A stretch of 64,000 nt of DNA from Kitasatospora arboriphila (GTDB lineage: Bacteria > Actinomycetota > Actinomycetes > Mycobacteriales > Mycobacteriaceae), in contig NZ_JNYV01000004.1 in NCBI RefSeq assembly GCF_000717275.1, positions 1 through 64,000 on the forward strand, written 5' to 3'. Position 1 is the stretch's first letter; each line of letters begins with the position of its first letter. Below the pieces are notes generated by a model. That model was not told where the DNA came from. It searched no databases and saw only the letters and a program-made list of their open reading frames with translations. Below are positions 16,403-25,895 of the stretch, one piece after another. The translations under genes were made by a program, and so were the position numbers.

Positions 16403-17632
16403 TCAGCGGCGTAGGTGGCGGACTGCGGCAGCAGCGCCACCACCGGCCGCGCCGAGCAGTACGGCCGTCGGGACGCCGATCTTCGCGGCCTTTCGGGCCG
16501 TGCGGTAGTCGCGGATCTCCCAGCCACGCACCCGGGCGACCTCACGCAGGTCGGCATCGGGATTGATGGCCACGGCGGTGCCGACCAGCGACAGCATCGG
16601 GACGTCGTTGTGCGAGTCGGAGTACGCCGTGCATCGCTTGAGGTTCAGACCCTCGCGAATGGCGAGCGTGCGGACGGCATGCGCCTTGCCGAGCCCGTGC
16701 AGGATGTCGCCGACCAGCCGTCCGGTGAACACCCCGTCGACGCTCTCGGCCACCGTGCCCAGTGCCCCGGTCAGTCCGAGCCGGTCGGCGATGGTCTGGG
16801 CCAGCTCCACCGGTGTCGCGGTGACCAGCCACACCTGCTGTCCGGCGTCGAGGTGCATCTGCGCAAGGGTGCGGGTGCCGGGCCAGATCTTGTCGGCGAT
16901 GAACTCGTCGAAGATTTCCTCGCCGAGCCGCACGAGTTCGTCGGTCTCGCGACCGGCGATGAAGGACAGCGCTTTCTCCCGCCCCTGCGCGACGTCCTCG
17001 GAGTTCTCCCGGCCGGTCATCCGGAACTTCGCCTGCGCCCAGACGAATTCCATCACGTCGCGGTAGCTGAAGTAGTCGCGTGCGGCGAGGCCGCGGGCGA
17101 AGTGCACGATCGACGCGCCTTGGACGAGTGTGTTGTCGACGTCGAAGAACGCCGCAGCGGTGAGGTCCGGCGGGACGTCGGTCGGGGTTCCGGGCTCATC
17201 GGATTCCAGGAAGGTCGACGGTTCGCTCTCGTCGAGTCCGCGCTCGCGCAACTTCGACGACGCGGCCCGTGCACTCGCCTCGCCGGCGAGCGACTGGCGC
17301 AGTTCGGCTGCCGACTGACGGAAACGCCCGACCCGGCTCGTCAACGGGGAGAGCGGGCCGGCCGTGGAGGTGGGACGCAGTCGCTGCCCGTGGTCGCCGG
17401 CGGGCCGGTCGTCGAGGTCGTCGTCCCCCGAATCATCATCGAGGTCGTCGTCCCTGACATCGTCTTCGGTGGAGCCGTCTCGCGCGTCGTCATAGGAGTC
17501 GTCGTCCGGACCGTCCCCGGGCAGCTCGTGCCGTCGGTCATCGGGCCCGTGGTCGTCGCCGTGCTCGGCGGGCGAACCGGTGGCGGCATCGTCCTCGCCG
17601 TCGGCGTCCCCGCTGCCCGGAGTTGTGCTCAC
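16403..17632 (-). CDS. serB1: HAD-family phosphatase, SerB1-like, with acidic N-terminal extension
   Basis: 409 residues. The C-terminal part (about 140-409) is a HAD subfamily IB phosphatase: [13 protein letters not shown] (motif I, DxDxT), [18 protein letters not shown] (motif II region) and [13 protein letters not shown] (motif IV). Mycobacterial serB1 (Rv0505c) lies at the same place; phosphoserine is the named but not proven substrate. Residues about 8-80 are extremely acidic, with runs of Asp such as [15 protein letters not shown], giving a disordered tail not needed for the fold. GTG start at 17632 after AGGAGG. It is divergent from the glutaredoxin-like gene. Confidence 0.85.
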   Translation of the reverse strand: MSTTPGSGDADGEDDAATGSPAEHGDDHGPDDRRHELPGDGPDDDSYDDARDGSTEDDVRDDDLDDDSGDDDLDDRPAGDHGQRLRPTSTAGPLSPLTSRVGRFRQSAAELRQSLAGEASARAASSKLRERGLDESEPSTFLESDEPGTPTDVPPDLTAAAFFDVDNTLVQGASIVHFARGLAARDYFSYRDVMEFVWAQAKFRMTGRENSEDVAQGREKALSFIAGRETDELVRLGEEIFDEFIADKIWPGTRTLAQMHLDAGQQVWLVTATPVELAQTIADRLGLTGALGTVAESVDGVFTGRLVGDILHGLGKAHAVRTLAIREGLNLKRCTAYSDSHNDVPMLSLVGTAVAINPDADLREVARVRGWEIRDYRTARKAAKIGVPTAVLLGAAGGGAAAAVRHLRR

Positions 17633-17692
17633 TCCATCGCCTCCTGTCGGTCGGTGCCAAGCCTAGTCGCCGATGCCTGCAACACTGGCAGG

Positions 17693-17950
17693 GTGAGGAT
17701 CACGTTGCTGTCCCGGGCGGGTTGTGCCGCCTGTGCCCGTGCCAGGGCCGATCTACGGCCGGTTGTCGACGAGTTCGACGTGGAGTTCGACGAGGTCGAC
17801 GTCGATGCCGTCGCGGCCACCGATCCATCCCTGCGCGCCGAATTCGGCGACCGGTTGCCGGTGATCTTGCTCGACGATCGTGAGCATAGCTACTGGGATG
17901 TCGATATTCGCAGGTTGAGGGCCGATTTGCAGGACGCTGCCGGACACTAG
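17693..17950 (+). CDS. Glutaredoxin/thioredoxin-fold protein (Rv0508-like)
   Basis: 85 residues, DUF836-like glutaredoxin family. The redox motif is CAAC (Cys11, Cys14) in LLSRAGCAACARARADL; RLPVILLDDREHSYWDVD carries the cis-proline region of the fold. Expected to act in thiol-disulfide exchange in the cytoplasm; partner unknown. GTG start at 17693, no Shine-Dalgarno, so possibly leaderless. As in mycobacteria it precedes the hem genes, but here rex comes between. Confidence 0.85.
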   Translation: MRITLLSRAGCAACARARADLRPVVDEFDVEFDEVDVDAVAATDPSLRAEFGDRLPVILLDDREHSYWDVDIRRLRADLQDAAGH

Positions 17951-17984
17951 TCCAGACGCATGGCCAGAAGATCCCGAGCCGAGT

Positions 17985-18002
17985 TTGTGAATCGATTCAC
18001 AA
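17985..18002. promoter_or_regulatory. Rex operator (ROP) upstream of rex-hemACDB
   Basis: TTGTGAATCGATTCACAA is a perfect 18-bp palindrome matching the Rex operator known from Streptomyces (TGTGAAC...TTCACA type). It lies about 105 bases before the rex ATG. Rex bound to NAD+ represses here; rising NADH releases it. The site predicts autoregulation of rex and redox control of the hem genes read from the same promoter. Confidence 0.9.
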
Positions 18003-18108
18003 GCGGTACCGTAGTGCCTCGAGTTGGTGTTGAACCTGCCATGAGCAGGTGAAGCGCACCGAAGTCCGCAATGCCGCGGACGATGCAGCCCAGAAGAAAG
18101 ACGGACGC

Positions 18109-18879
18109 ATGGCCAAGAGTTCGGCGGGGTTCAACGCCCAGTCCGAGATCCCCAGCGCCTCGGTCGCCCGGTTGGCCACCTACCTCCACGTTCTGCGTTC
18201 GCTGAGCGAGAGCGGCGCGATGGTGGTGTCGTCCGGTCAGCTGGCCACCGCAGCCGGGGTCAATCCGGCGATCCTGCGCAAAGATCTGTCCCATGTCGGG
18301 TCGGGCGGAGTGCGCGGCGTCGGTTACGACGTCGGCCGGCTGATCGCCCGGATCGCCTTGGCCCTCGGAGTCGAGCACAACCACAACGTGGTGCTGGCCG
18401 GCGCCGGCCACCTCGGCAAGGCGCTGCTGGGCCGGGTGGGTTTCGACCGACGCGGGATCAAGATCGTTGCCATGTTCGACGCGGACCCCGAACTGGTCGG
18501 GACGACGATCACCGCGGCCGAGGGTGAGTTGGCAGTGCGGGCGCTCGACGAGATCGGTGACATCTGCCAAGAGCACGGGGTGGAGATCGCGGTCCTCGCG
18601 ACCCCTGACGCCGACGCCCAGGCCACCTGCGACGCATTCGTCGAGGCCGGGGTGCACCAGATCCTGAACTTCACCGCGCTCGCGCCGCGCGTCCCCGAGC
18701 ACGTGTACGTGCGGCCGGTGGACTTCGCGCTCGAGCTGCAGGTGATGGCCTTCAACGCTGCCCGACGGCACAACGCGGACTCCGCGGTGGTGCCACGCGA
18801 GCAGCGCAGTAGTGGACGTGCCCCGAGGAGTGGGGCGAAGACGAGAGCACGATCAGATCAGAGATCGGTGGGCGTGTGA
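18109..18879 (+). CDS. rex: Redox-sensing transcriptional repressor Rex
   Basis: 256 residues from ATG 18109 (a GTG at 18049 is in frame). Winged-helix N-terminus: [20 protein letters not shown] with [12 protein letters not shown]. The Rossmann domain has [14 protein letters not shown] (NAD(H)-binding GxGxxG) and [28 protein letters not shown]. The C-terminal helix with [12 protein letters not shown] domain-swaps in Rex dimers. Rex senses the NADH/NAD+ ratio. In Streptomyces rex-hemACD form one operon; the same order here, with a four-base overlap into hemA and a perfect operator upstream, makes the assignment firm. M. tuberculosis lacks rex at this locus. Confidence 0.95.
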   Translation: MAKSSAGFNAQSEIPSASVARLATYLHVLRSLSESGAMVVSSGQLATAAGVNPAILRKDLSHVGSGGVRGVGYDVGRLIARIALALGVEHNHNVVLAGAGHLGKALLGRVGFDRRGIKIVAMFDADPELVGTTITAAEGELAVRALDEIGDICQEHGVEIAVLATPDADAQATCDAFVEAGVHQILNFTALAPRVPEHVYVRPVDFALELQVMAFNAARRHNADSAVVPREQRSSGRAPRSGAKTRARSDQRSVGV

Positions 18880-20234
18880 GTATTTTCCTGTTCGGCGTAT
18901 CGCATCGCAGCGCGCCGGTACCGATCCTCGAGCGACTCGCCGTCACCGACGACGACCGTCCGAAGATCATCGACGACCTGCTGGCCAGTCCGCAGATCAG
19001 TGAGGCGATGATCGTCTCGACGTGCAACCGCGTCGAGGTGTACGCCGTGGTCGACGCGTTCCACCCGGCCCTCGAGGCCGTGGGTGAGGTCATGGGCAAA
19101 CACTCGGGCATGACGGTCAACGAGATGACCAAGTACGCCTACGTGCGGTACTCCGAAGCCGTTGTCGAGCACCTGTTCTCGGTCGCCGCCGGCCTGGACT
19201 CGATGGTGGTGGGCGAGCAGCAGATCTTGGGCCAGATCCGGTCGTCCTACGCCAGCGCCGACGCGAACCGCTCGGCCGGGCGTGTGCTGCACGAGCTGGC
19301 GCAGCAGGCGTTGCGGGTGGGTAAACGCGTCCACAGCGAGACCGGGCTCGACCGCGCCGGTGCATCGGTCGTGTCGGTGTCGCTCGAGCGCGCGCGGAGC
19401 ATTCTCGACGGCGACATCACCTCTGCCGTTGTCCTCGGAGCCGGCGCGATGGGTGGCCTGGCCGCCGCCCACCTGGCCCGATCAGGGGTGTCGGAGCTGG
19501 TGGTCGTCAACCGCACGTTCGAGAAGGCCCAGCATCTGGCGGCCAACGTCACCAAGAATCACGGCATCCCCGCGCGGGCGGTGCGTTTCGACGACATGAC
19601 CGACGCGCTGATCGGCGCCGACGTGCTGGTGACCTGTACCGGCACCATCGGCGCGGTCGTCGGTGTCGGTGAGGTGCATTCGGCGCTCGCCCGTCGCGAG
19701 AACCACAAACCGCTGGTGATCTGCGACCTGGGATTGCCTCGTAACGTCGATCCTGCGGCCGGTCGGCTACCCGGTGTCCACATCATCGATATCGAGGGTC
19801 TGCGTGGCGATGAGGCCACCAAGGCCGCCGATGCCGACGAGTTCGCCGCCCGCGAGATCGTCCTGGGTGAGCTGGCCGACTACCTGATGCATCAGCGTCA
19901 GGCCGAGGTCACCCCCACGGTCACCGCGCTGCGGCAGCGCGCCGCCGAGGTGGTCCAGGCGGAGATCCTCCGACTCGAGAGCCGGTTGCCGGGTCTGGAC
20001 GACCCCCAGCGCGACGAGGTCGCCAAGACCGTCCGGCGAGTGGTCGACAAGTTGCTGCACGCGCCGACGGTGCGGGTGAAACAACTCGCGAGCACGCCGC
20101 AGGGCGACACCTACGCCGAAGCCCTTCGCGAACTCTTCGAACTCAAGCCCGGTGCGGCCGAATCGGTCTCGGCACCGGAGGTCGGGCTCGGGGACACCGC
20201 CGGACTCGGCGACACAGATGGAAAGGCCCGGTAG
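18876..20234 (+). CDS. hemA: Glutamyl-tRNA reductase
   Basis: First committed step of C5-pathway tetrapyrrole synthesis: NADPH reduction of glutamyl-tRNA(Glu) to glutamate-1-semialdehyde. 452 residues. Catalytic Cys50 lies in [23 protein letters not shown] and the Rossmann segment [16 protein letters not shown] follow, and the C-terminal dimerisation helix begins near [17 protein letters not shown] start at 18876 overlaps the rex stop (GTGA). Coupling to rex and the upstream operator imply redox control. The acidic, Gly-rich C-terminal tail is longer than the core enzyme needs. Confidence 0.96.
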   Translation: MSIFLFGVSHRSAPVPILERLAVTDDDRPKIIDDLLASPQISEAMIVSTCNRVEVYAVVDAFHPALEAVGEVMGKHSGMTVNEMTKYAYVRYSEAVVEHLFSVAAGLDSMVVGEQQILGQIRSSYASADANRSAGRVLHELAQQALRVGKRVHSETGLDRAGASVVSVSLERARSILDGDITSAVVLGAGAMGGLAAAHLARSGVSELVVVNRTFEKAQHLAANVTKNHGIPARAVRFDDMTDALIGADVLVTCTGTIGAVVGVGEVHSALARRENHKPLVICDLGLPRNVDPAAGRLPGVHIIDIEGLRGDEATKAADADEFAAREIVLGELADYLMHQRQAEVTPTVTALRQRAAEVVQAEILRLESRLPGLDDPQRDEVAKTVRRVVDKLLHAPTVRVKQLASTPQGDTYAEALRELFELKPGAAESVSAPEVGLGDTAGLGDTDGKAR

Positions 20235-20237
20235 GAC

Positions 20238-21173
20238 TTGAGCACCGACGAGACGAGTCCGATCCGTATCGGCACACGTGGTTCGCTGCTGGCCACCACC
20301 CAGGCCGGCGACATCCGCGACGCACTCATCAAGGCCGGCCATCCTGCCGAACTGGTGATCATCAAGACCGCAGGCGACCTGTCTGCCGCACCGGTCCAGC
20401 AGATCGGCGTCGGGGTGTTCACCACGGCAATCCGGCTGGCGTTGACCGCGGGCGAGGTGGACGTCGCCGTGCACTCCTACAAGGACCTTCCGACGGCTCC
20501 TGAACCCGGGCTGCACATCGCTGCCACCCCGCCCCGCGAGGATCCCCGAGATGCGCTGGTCGCAGCGGGTGGCAAGGTGCTCGGCGAGCTACTGCCGGGA
20601 GCCACTGTCGGCACCTCCGCGCCGCGCCGGGCGGCGCAGCTTAGAGCATTGGGTCTCGGTTTGGAAATCCGCCCCCTACGAGGCAACCTTGATTCTCGGT
20701 TGGGCAAAGTCGCGAGCGGCGAACTCGACGCGGTGGTAGTGGCTCGAGCAGGACTGGTACGCATCGGACGGGCCGACGAGGTCACCGAAGCGCTGGATCC
20801 GGTTCAGATGCTGCCGGCGCCCGCACAGGGTGCCTTGGCCGTGGAGTGCCGCGCAGACGATGCCCGACTGGTGAGCATTCTCGCCGAGTTGGACGATCCG
20901 TCCACCCGTGCGGCGATTGACGCCGAACGTGCGGTGCTGGGGGCCCTCGAGGCCGGATGCACCGCCCCGGTCGGCGCGATGGCCGAGGTGGTCGAGTCGA
21001 TTGACGAGGACGGACGCATTTTCACCGAGCTGTCGCTGAGGGCGACGGTCGTGGCCGAAGACGGATCGGACGCGGTCAAGGCCTCGGTGGTGGGCCCGGT
21101 CGAACGAGCGGCCGAACTGGGCCGAGAACTCGCCGCAGAACTGCTGGATCAGGGAGCAAGACAGCTTCTCTAG
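20238..21173 (+). CDS. hemC: Hydroxymethylbilane synthase (porphobilinogen deaminase)
   Basis: Polymerises four porphobilinogen units to hydroxymethylbilane. 311 residues. [18 protein letters not shown] is the N-terminal signature; [11 protein letters not shown] and [13 protein letters not shown] carry substrate-binding Lys/Arg residues; Cys241 in [10 protein letters not shown] binds the dipyrromethane cofactor. TTG start at 20238, three bases after the hemA stop, with GGTAGGA in front. Operon member with rex, hemA and hemD. Confidence 0.95.
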   Translation: MSTDETSPIRIGTRGSLLATTQAGDIRDALIKAGHPAELVIIKTAGDLSAAPVQQIGVGVFTTAIRLALTAGEVDVAVHSYKDLPTAPEPGLHIAATPPREDPRDALVAAGGKVLGELLPGATVGTSAPRRAAQLRALGLGLEIRPLRGNLDSRLGKVASGELDAVVVARAGLVRIGRADEVTEALDPVQMLPAPAQGALAVECRADDARLVSILAELDDPSTRAAIDAERAVLGALEAGCTAPVGAMAEVVESIDEDGRIFTELSLRATVVAEDGSDAVKASVVGPVERAAELGRELAAELLDQGARQLL

Positions 21174-21218
21174 AAACAGTGGGCCGAGCTACAGCCCCAC
21201 GGGGCAGGAGTGCTGAGC

Positions 21219-22922
21219 ATGAGCCGTAACAAAAAGGCCACCACCCCCGGTCGCATTCTCTTTGTCGGGGCAGGCCCGGGCGATCCCGGACTGCTGACCG
21301 TCCGCGCCCGGACCGCGATCGAGAACGCCGTGACGGTGTTCATCGATCCCGACGTACCGTCCGCGGTCGTCGAACAGATCGGTGTCGGCTGGGGTGAGCA
21401 GGCCTCGTCGAAGAGTCCGTCGATCGGTGCGACCCGGTCGGGCAAACAAGACATTAGCGGCGGCGAGCAACGCGATTCGCAGGGGGGTGATCCCCAGGAC
21501 GACGACGGCACTGCCGCATCCGCGTCCGGTGCCGATTCGGCAGACGACTCGATGGGCAATGTGCGTCCCGCGCTGGGTGATCCCGCCGAGGTCGCCAAGA
21601 CTCTCGTCGCCACCGCCAAGGACGGCCACGACGTCGTCCGGCTGGTGGCAGGCGACCCCTTGACCACCGATGCGGTGCTGGCCGAGGTGAATGCCGTCGC
21701 CCGTACCCAGGTGCAGTTCGAGGTCATCCCGGGACTGCCCGCGACGGCCGCTGTACCGAGCTACGCGGGTATGCCGCTGGGTTCGGGACACACCGAGGCC
21801 GATGTCCGCGGAGAGGTCGATTGGGCGGCACTCGCTGCCGCACCCGGACCTCTTGTGCTTCACGCCACCTCGGGTCATCTCGCCGAGACCGCGAGTGCAC
21901 TCACCGAGCACGGCCTGGCCGCGCAGACCCCTGCCGCCATCACCGTCAACGGCACCACATGCCAGCAGCGCACCATCGAGGCAACGCTGGCCACGCTCAA
22001 CGAGAGTGGAAGCGCCCTCACCGGACCGCTGATCGTCACCATCGGCAAGGTGGTCACCCAGCGCGGCAAGTTGAGCTGGTGGGAATCACGCGCGCTGTAC
22101 GGCTGGACCGTTCTGGTGCCGCGTACCAAGGATCAGGCGGGCGACATGTCCGATCGGCTGGTCACGCACGGCGCCATCCCGATGGAGGTCCCGACGATCG
22201 CGGTGGAACCGCCGCGTAGTCCCGCCCAGATGGAACGTGCCGTCAAGGGTCTGGTCGACGGCCGTTACCAGTGGGTGGTGTTCACCTCCACGAACGCTGT
22301 CCGCGCAGTCTGGGACAAGTTCGCCGAGTTCGGTTTGGACGCACGAGCTTTCAGTGGCGTGAAGATCGCCTGTGTGGGCGAGGCGACTGCGGAGAAGGTG
22401 CGCGGCTTCGGCATCAACCCCGAGCTGCTGCCCTCGGGCGAGCAGTCCTCGCTGGGACTGCTCGAGGACTTCCCGCCGTACGACGACGTCTTCGATCCGG
22501 TGAACCGGATCCTGCTGCCCCGTGCCGACATCGCCACCGAGACGCTCTCGGAGGGGCTGCGTGGCCGTGGCTGGGAGATCGACGACGTCACCGCGTACCG
22601 AACGGTCCGCGCCGCGCCGCCGCCCGCCGAGACCCGCGAGATGATCAAGACCGGTGGGTTCGACGCGGTCTGCTTCACCTCGAGTTCCACGGTGCGCAAC
22701 CTGGTGGGCATCGCGGGTAAACCGCACGCCCGCACCATCGTTGCGTGCATCGGCCCGAAGACGGCCGAGACCGCCACCGAGTTCGGCCTGCGGGTCGACG
22801 TGCGGCCGGAGAACGCATCGGTGCACGAGTTGGTGGACGCGCTCGCCGAGCACGCGGCTCGCCTGCGTGCCGAGGGTGCGCTGCCTCCGCCGCGCAAGAA
22901 GGCCCGCCGCTCACGCTCGTAG
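21219..22922 (+). CDS. hemD: Uroporphyrinogen-III synthase with degenerate methyltransferase domain
   Basis: 567 residues, two domains, as in mycobacterial Rv0511. The N-terminal part resembles SAM-dependent uroporphyrinogen-III methyltransferases ([15 protein letters not shown] at about residues 15-29; [35 protein letters not shown]) but is interrupted by an acidic, Ser/Gly-rich insert (about 70-115), and the usual GGDPFVFGRG is replaced by AGDPLTTD, so methylation activity is doubtful. The C-terminal part (about 290-550) is Hem[51 protein letters not shown]. It cyclises hydroxymethylbilane to uroporphyrinogen III. ATG 21219 has AGGAG eight bases upstream. Confidence 0.92.
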   Translation: MSRNKKATTPGRILFVGAGPGDPGLLTVRARTAIENAVTVFIDPDVPSAVVEQIGVGWGEQASSKSPSIGATRSGKQDISGGEQRDSQGGDPQDDDGTAASASGADSADDSMGNVRPALGDPAEVAKTLVATAKDGHDVVRLVAGDPLTTDAVLAEVNAVARTQVQFEVIPGLPATAAVPSYAGMPLGSGHTEADVRGEVDWAALAAAPGPLVLHATSGHLAETASALTEHGLAAQTPAAITVNGTTCQQRTIEATLATLNESGSALTGPLIVTIGKVVTQRGKLSWWESRALYGWTVLVPRTKDQAGDMSDRLVTHGAIPMEVPTIAVEPPRSPAQMERAVKGLVDGRYQWVVFTSTNAVRAVWDKFAEFGLDARAFSGVKIACVGEATAEKVRGFGINPELLPSGEQSSLGLLEDFPPYDDVFDPVNRILLPRADIATETLSEGLRGRGWEIDDVTAYRTVRAAPPPAETREMIKTGGFDAVCFTSSSTVRNLVGIAGKPHARTIVACIGPKTAETATEFGLRVDVRPENASVHELVDALAEHAARLRAEGALPPPRKKARRSRS

Positions 22923-22932
22923 GCTGGAGGAC

Positions 22933-23913
22933 ATGACCTCACCGATCGATCGTCCCAGGCGTCTTCGTACCACTCCGGCCATGCGTCGGATGGTCGCCGA
23001 AACCTCCTTGGAGCCAAGGCATCTGGTGTTGCCGATGTTCGTGGCTGCGGGGATCGACGAGCCGCGGCCCATCAGCAGCATGCCCGGGGTCGTCCAGCAC
23101 ACGCCCGATTCACTCCGCGCCGCCGCGGTCGCGGCAGTGGAGTCAGGTGTGGGTGGTCTGATGCTCTTCGGTGTTCCTGCCGAGGGCGACAAGGATGCCA
23201 TCGGGAGCGTCGGGACCGATCCGGATGGTGTGCTCAATTCGGCTCTGCGACTGCTGAAATCCGAGCTCGGCGACTCGACTGTCCTGATGGCCGACACCTG
23301 CCTCGACGAGTTCACCGACCACGGGCACTGCGGTGTGCTCGCCGATGACGGCACAGTCGACAACGACGCCACCCTGCTGCGCTACGCCGAGATGGCTGTG
23401 GTGCAGGCGCAGTCGGGCGCGCACCTGGTGGGGCCGAGCGGGATGATGGACGGTCAGGTGGCCGTGATCCGTTCGGCACTCGACGATGCGGGGTACACCG
23501 ACACGGGGATCCTCGCTTACACCGCCAAGTACTCGTCGGCCTTCTACGGCCCGTTCCGGGAGGCCGTCGGCTCGTCGCTGCGTGGAGACCGCAAGTCCTA
23601 CCAGCAAGATCCCGCCAACCTGCGCGAGGCGATGCGCGAACTCGAACTCGACCTGTCCGAGGGCGCCGACATCGTGATGGTGAAGCCGGCCATGTCGTAC
23701 CTGGACGTGTTGCGACGGGTGGCCGACGTGGCCGATGTCCCGGTCGCGGCCTACCAGATCTCGGGGGAGTACGCGATGATCACCGCGGCGGCCGAACGCG
23801 GCTGGATCGACCGCGATGCCGCCATCCTCGAGTCACTCACCTCCATCCGGCGCGCCGGTGCCGATATCGTGCTGACGTATTGGGCGCACGAGGTCGCCGA
23901 CAAACTCCGCTGA
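22933..23913 (+). CDS. hemB: Porphobilinogen synthase (delta-aminolevulinic acid dehydratase)
   Basis: Condenses two 5-aminolevulinate molecules to porphobilinogen. 326 residues. Schiff-base lysines are Lys199 ([13 protein letters not shown]) and Lys251 ([11 protein letters not shown]). The metal loop reads [14 protein letters not shown]: Cys123 and Cys133 are kept but the middle ligand of the classical three-cysteine zinc site is Asp125, a variant common in actinobacteria. GGAGG lies close before ATG 22933. It follows hemD after 10 bases, completing rex-hemACDB. The stop codon is the first base triplet of a 21-bp tandem repeat. Confidence 0.95.
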   Translation: MTSPIDRPRRLRTTPAMRRMVAETSLEPRHLVLPMFVAAGIDEPRPISSMPGVVQHTPDSLRAAAVAAVESGVGGLMLFGVPAEGDKDAIGSVGTDPDGVLNSALRLLKSELGDSTVLMADTCLDEFTDHGHCGVLADDGTVDNDATLLRYAEMAVVQAQSGAHLVGPSGMMDGQVAVIRSALDDAGYTDTGILAYTAKYSSAFYGPFREAVGSSLRGDRKSYQQDPANLREAMRELELDLSEGADIVMVKPAMSYLDVLRRVADVADVPVAAYQISGEYAMITAAAERGWIDRDAAILESLTSIRRAGADIVLTYWAHEVADKLR

Positions 23914-24026
23914 CCGTGCCGATAACCCCGTCGACCGTGCCGATAACCCCGTCGACCGTGCCGATAATCCCGCTCACCGTGCCGACAACCCCGCTGACCG
24001 TGCCGATAACTTCGTCGACCGGGCCG
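23911..24026. repeat. 21-bp tandem repeat, 5.5 copies
   Basis: Units of 21 bases (consensus YGACCGTGCCGATAACCCCGT) run from 23911 to 24026: two identical apart from the first base, three with 2-4 changes, then a half unit. The first unit starts exactly with the hemB stop codon TGA. A unit length divisible by three leaves both strands open in several frames, giving spurious repetitive reading frames. Likely a polymorphic minisatellite between hemB and the next gene. Confidence 0.9.
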
Positions 24027-24096
24027 TCAGCGTCCATTCGCGGCGCATGGCCGGGTGAGCGTTGTGACGCCCGCGCGCAGCCGCCCGCCCGACCTC

Positions 24097-24102
24097 TAGG
24101 CT
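24097..24102 (+). promoter_or_regulatory. -10 box for a leaderless membrane-protein transcript
   Basis: TAGGCT, then seven bases, then ATG at 24110. No ribosome binding site is present. The same box and spacing recur before the FGGY kinase at 42762. Confidence 0.5.
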
Positions 24103-24109
24103 GGTGCCC

Positions 24110-24889
24110 ATGTCCGTGACTCCACCGTCCTACAGCCAGGGCCCGTACGGCGGCTCCTCGCCCGAGTCACCCAGCAAGCCGGCTCTGGCCAGCCCGATGG
24201 CCATCGCCACCGAACTGTGGGCGCTGATCATCTTGGCGCAGTGCGTGGTTTTCGGTGGTCAGTACCAAGTGGCCTTCGATGCCGCCGACAAGGTGTCCCG
24301 GGACATGCCTGAGGGTGAGCTCCCCGATGGCGCCATCTGGGTGGTGTACGTCGTCGTGGGGCTGACCCTCGCCGCGGCGTTCGGGGTGCTCGCGTGGCTC
24401 GCCCGGTCCGGGCGGAATTGGGCCCGCCTGGTGCTCGGTTTCGTCAGTTTCTATCTCGTTGTGCAGACCGTCTCAGCGTTTTTCATCGAAGAGGCCGATC
24501 ATTGGACGATGATCCCGACCGTCATCGGCGGAGTCGCGGCACTCGGCGCGGGTGTCCTGCTGATGCATCGGGACTCGGACAAGTACTGCAAAGACATGGC
24601 GGCGTGGCGAAAGAGTCAGTCGCACAAGGACGGGCAGGCGCACAACGGTGGTCAGGCGCCGTGGCCGCAGGGCCCGCCGAGTGGGTATCCGCCCAACCCC
24701 GGTTACCCGAACCCCTACCAGCAATACCCGCAGCAGCCATATCAGCAGCAGTACTACGGGGCGCCGGGCTACCAGCAGGGTGAATACCAGCACCCCGCGG
24801 GTCCGGACAACAGCACGCCCTCGGAGCCCGGCAACACCGATCCGAGACGTCCCGACGACGCCGGATCAGATACAGGAGAACGCACGTGA
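24110..24889 (+). CDS. Four-helix membrane protein with Pro/Gln/Tyr-rich tail (Rv0513-like)
   Basis: 259 residues, unknown function. Four hydrophobic stretches: LWALIILAQCVVFGG, WVVYVVVGLTLAAAFGVLAW, LVLGFVSFYLVVQTVSAFF and IPTVIGGVAALGAGVLLM, together about residues 35-160. The C-terminal 90 residues are cytoplasmic-type low complexity with YPNPYQQYPQQPYQQQ and related repeats. Position after hemB and coupling (four-base overlap) to a second small membrane gene match the mycobacterial Rv0513-Rv0514 pair. Confidence 0.75.
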   Translation: MSVTPPSYSQGPYGGSSPESPSKPALASPMAIATELWALIILAQCVVFGGQYQVAFDAADKVSRDMPEGELPDGAIWVVYVVVGLTLAAAFGVLAWLARSGRNWARLVLGFVSFYLVVQTVSAFFIEEADHWTMIPTVIGGVAALGAGVLLMHRDSDKYCKDMAAWRKSQSHKDGQAHNGGQAPWPQGPPSGYPPNPGYPNPYQQYPQQPYQQQYYGAPGYQQGEYQHPAGPDNSTPSEPGNTDPRRPDDAGSDTGERT

Positions 24890-25272
24890 GCACCGAGTCC
24901 GTGAATCCGGGCGTGCCCCCGAACACCGTTGTGTGGGCGTATCGGTTGTGGCTTGCGTCCGGCGTCCTGCTCGCGCTGTGGGGTCTGTTCCAGATCGCCC
25001 TGGTGCGAACCGCGACCAGCGTGGTCTTCGGAGTGTTCTTCATTCTTGTCGGGGCTGCCCTGGTGTGGGCGGGCCGGCAGGCGTACACCGGTGATCCGCG
25101 CTGGCGGTCGGCGGTGTCGGTCCTGACGCTGATGCTCGTCGCCATCGGGATCTTCGCCTCGATGCTCTACTCGCTGCCGATGGTCCCCGCACTGCTCTTC
25201 GCGCTGATCGGACTGTCCGGTTCGCTGACCGCCAACCGCCCCACGTCCGAGCCCTGGTTCGCTCGCCGGTGA
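24886..25272 (+). CDS. Small four-helix membrane protein (Rv0514-like)
   Basis: 128 residues with hydrophobic segments YRLWLASGVLLALWGLFQIAL, VVFGVFFILVGAALVWAG, AVSVLTLMLVAIGIFASMLY and MVPALLFALIGLSG covering most of the chain. Function unknown. GTG start overlaps the stop of the preceding gene (GTGA), with GGAGAA eight bases upstream, so the two are translationally coupled and may form a complex (inference). Confidence 0.75.
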   Translation: MSTESVNPGVPPNTVVWAYRLWLASGVLLALWGLFQIALVRTATSVVFGVFFILVGAALVWAGRQAYTGDPRWRSAVSVLTLMLVAIGIFASMLYSLPMVPALLFALIGLSGSLTANRPTSEPWFARR

Positions 25273-25284
25273 GGGGCTGCGCCC

Positions 25285-25887
25285 ATGAGTGACGAGACAC
25301 CCGACCAAGAGCCCGAGACGCCGGAGGCCGAAGGCGAGGTCTTGTTCTACGAACCCGGCGGCAGCTGGTGGGTGGTCACCATCGGCCCGCTCCTGTGTCT
25401 TGCCCTGCTCATCGTCGAGATCTTCGGTGAAGGCAAGGTTCACTGGCTCGCGCTCCTGATCTTCGCCGCCGTGATCGGCGGATTCTCGCTCATCCAGGTG
25501 TACGCGGCTCGTTCACACGTCACGGTGCGGCTCACCGAGACCACTCTGCGTCAGGGTGCTCAGACCATCGCCCTCGACGAGATCGACGAGATCTTTCCGC
25601 AGAACAACAGCCCCGAACATCAGAAGTGGGAGAGCGCTCCTGCCCTGGGTGAACTGACTGCCGTGCCGCGGCGACGCAAGGGTGTGGGCATCCAGTTGCG
25701 TAGCGGCAGACTGGCACAGGCGTGGGCCCGTGACGTCGACCATTTCCGGTCGGAACTGACCCAAGCTCACCAGGCGGTCGCCCTCGGGCTCGGTCCGAAG
25801 AAGTCCACTTCGCTCCAGAAGCCGAAGCCGAAGCCGAAACAGAAGAAGTCCCCGCCACCGGTACATGGTGACGAGGACTCTTCGTAG
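25285..25887 (+). CDS. Membrane-anchored DUF3093-like protein
   Basis: 200 residues. Two N-terminal transmembrane helices (WWVVTIGPLLCLALLIVEIF and WLALLIFAAVIGGFSLIQVY) precede a soluble part with TVRLTETTLRQGAQTIALDEI, the pattern of DUF3093 proteins. The C-terminus is a Lys-Pro tract (KPKPKPKQKKSPPP) likely to bind acidic partners or stay disordered. ATG at 25285, 12 bases after the preceding gene. It ends the conserved block; the accessory region begins with the convergent acyl-CoA oxidase-like gene. Confidence 0.6.
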   Translation: MSDETPDQEPETPEAEGEVLFYEPGGSWWVVTIGPLLCLALLIVEIFGEGKVHWLALLIFAAVIGGFSLIQVYAARSHVTVRLTETTLRQGAQTIALDEIDEIFPQNNSPEHQKWESAPALGELTAVPRRRKGVGIQLRSGRLAQAWARDVDHFRSELTQAHQAVALGLGPKKSTSLQKPKPKPKQKKSPPPVHGDEDSS

Positions 25888-25895
25888 GTACGGTT

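Noticed and set aside
23911..24026. Considered as a CRISPR array
   Set aside because: The units abut directly with no unique spacers, and no cas genes are present.
23837..24119. Repetitive reading frames on both strands over the tandem repeat (VIGTVDG-type and [11 protein letters not shown] heptads)
   Set aside because: They arise because the repeat unit is 21 bases, a multiple of three. They run out of hemB or into the next gene and lack ribosome binding sites.
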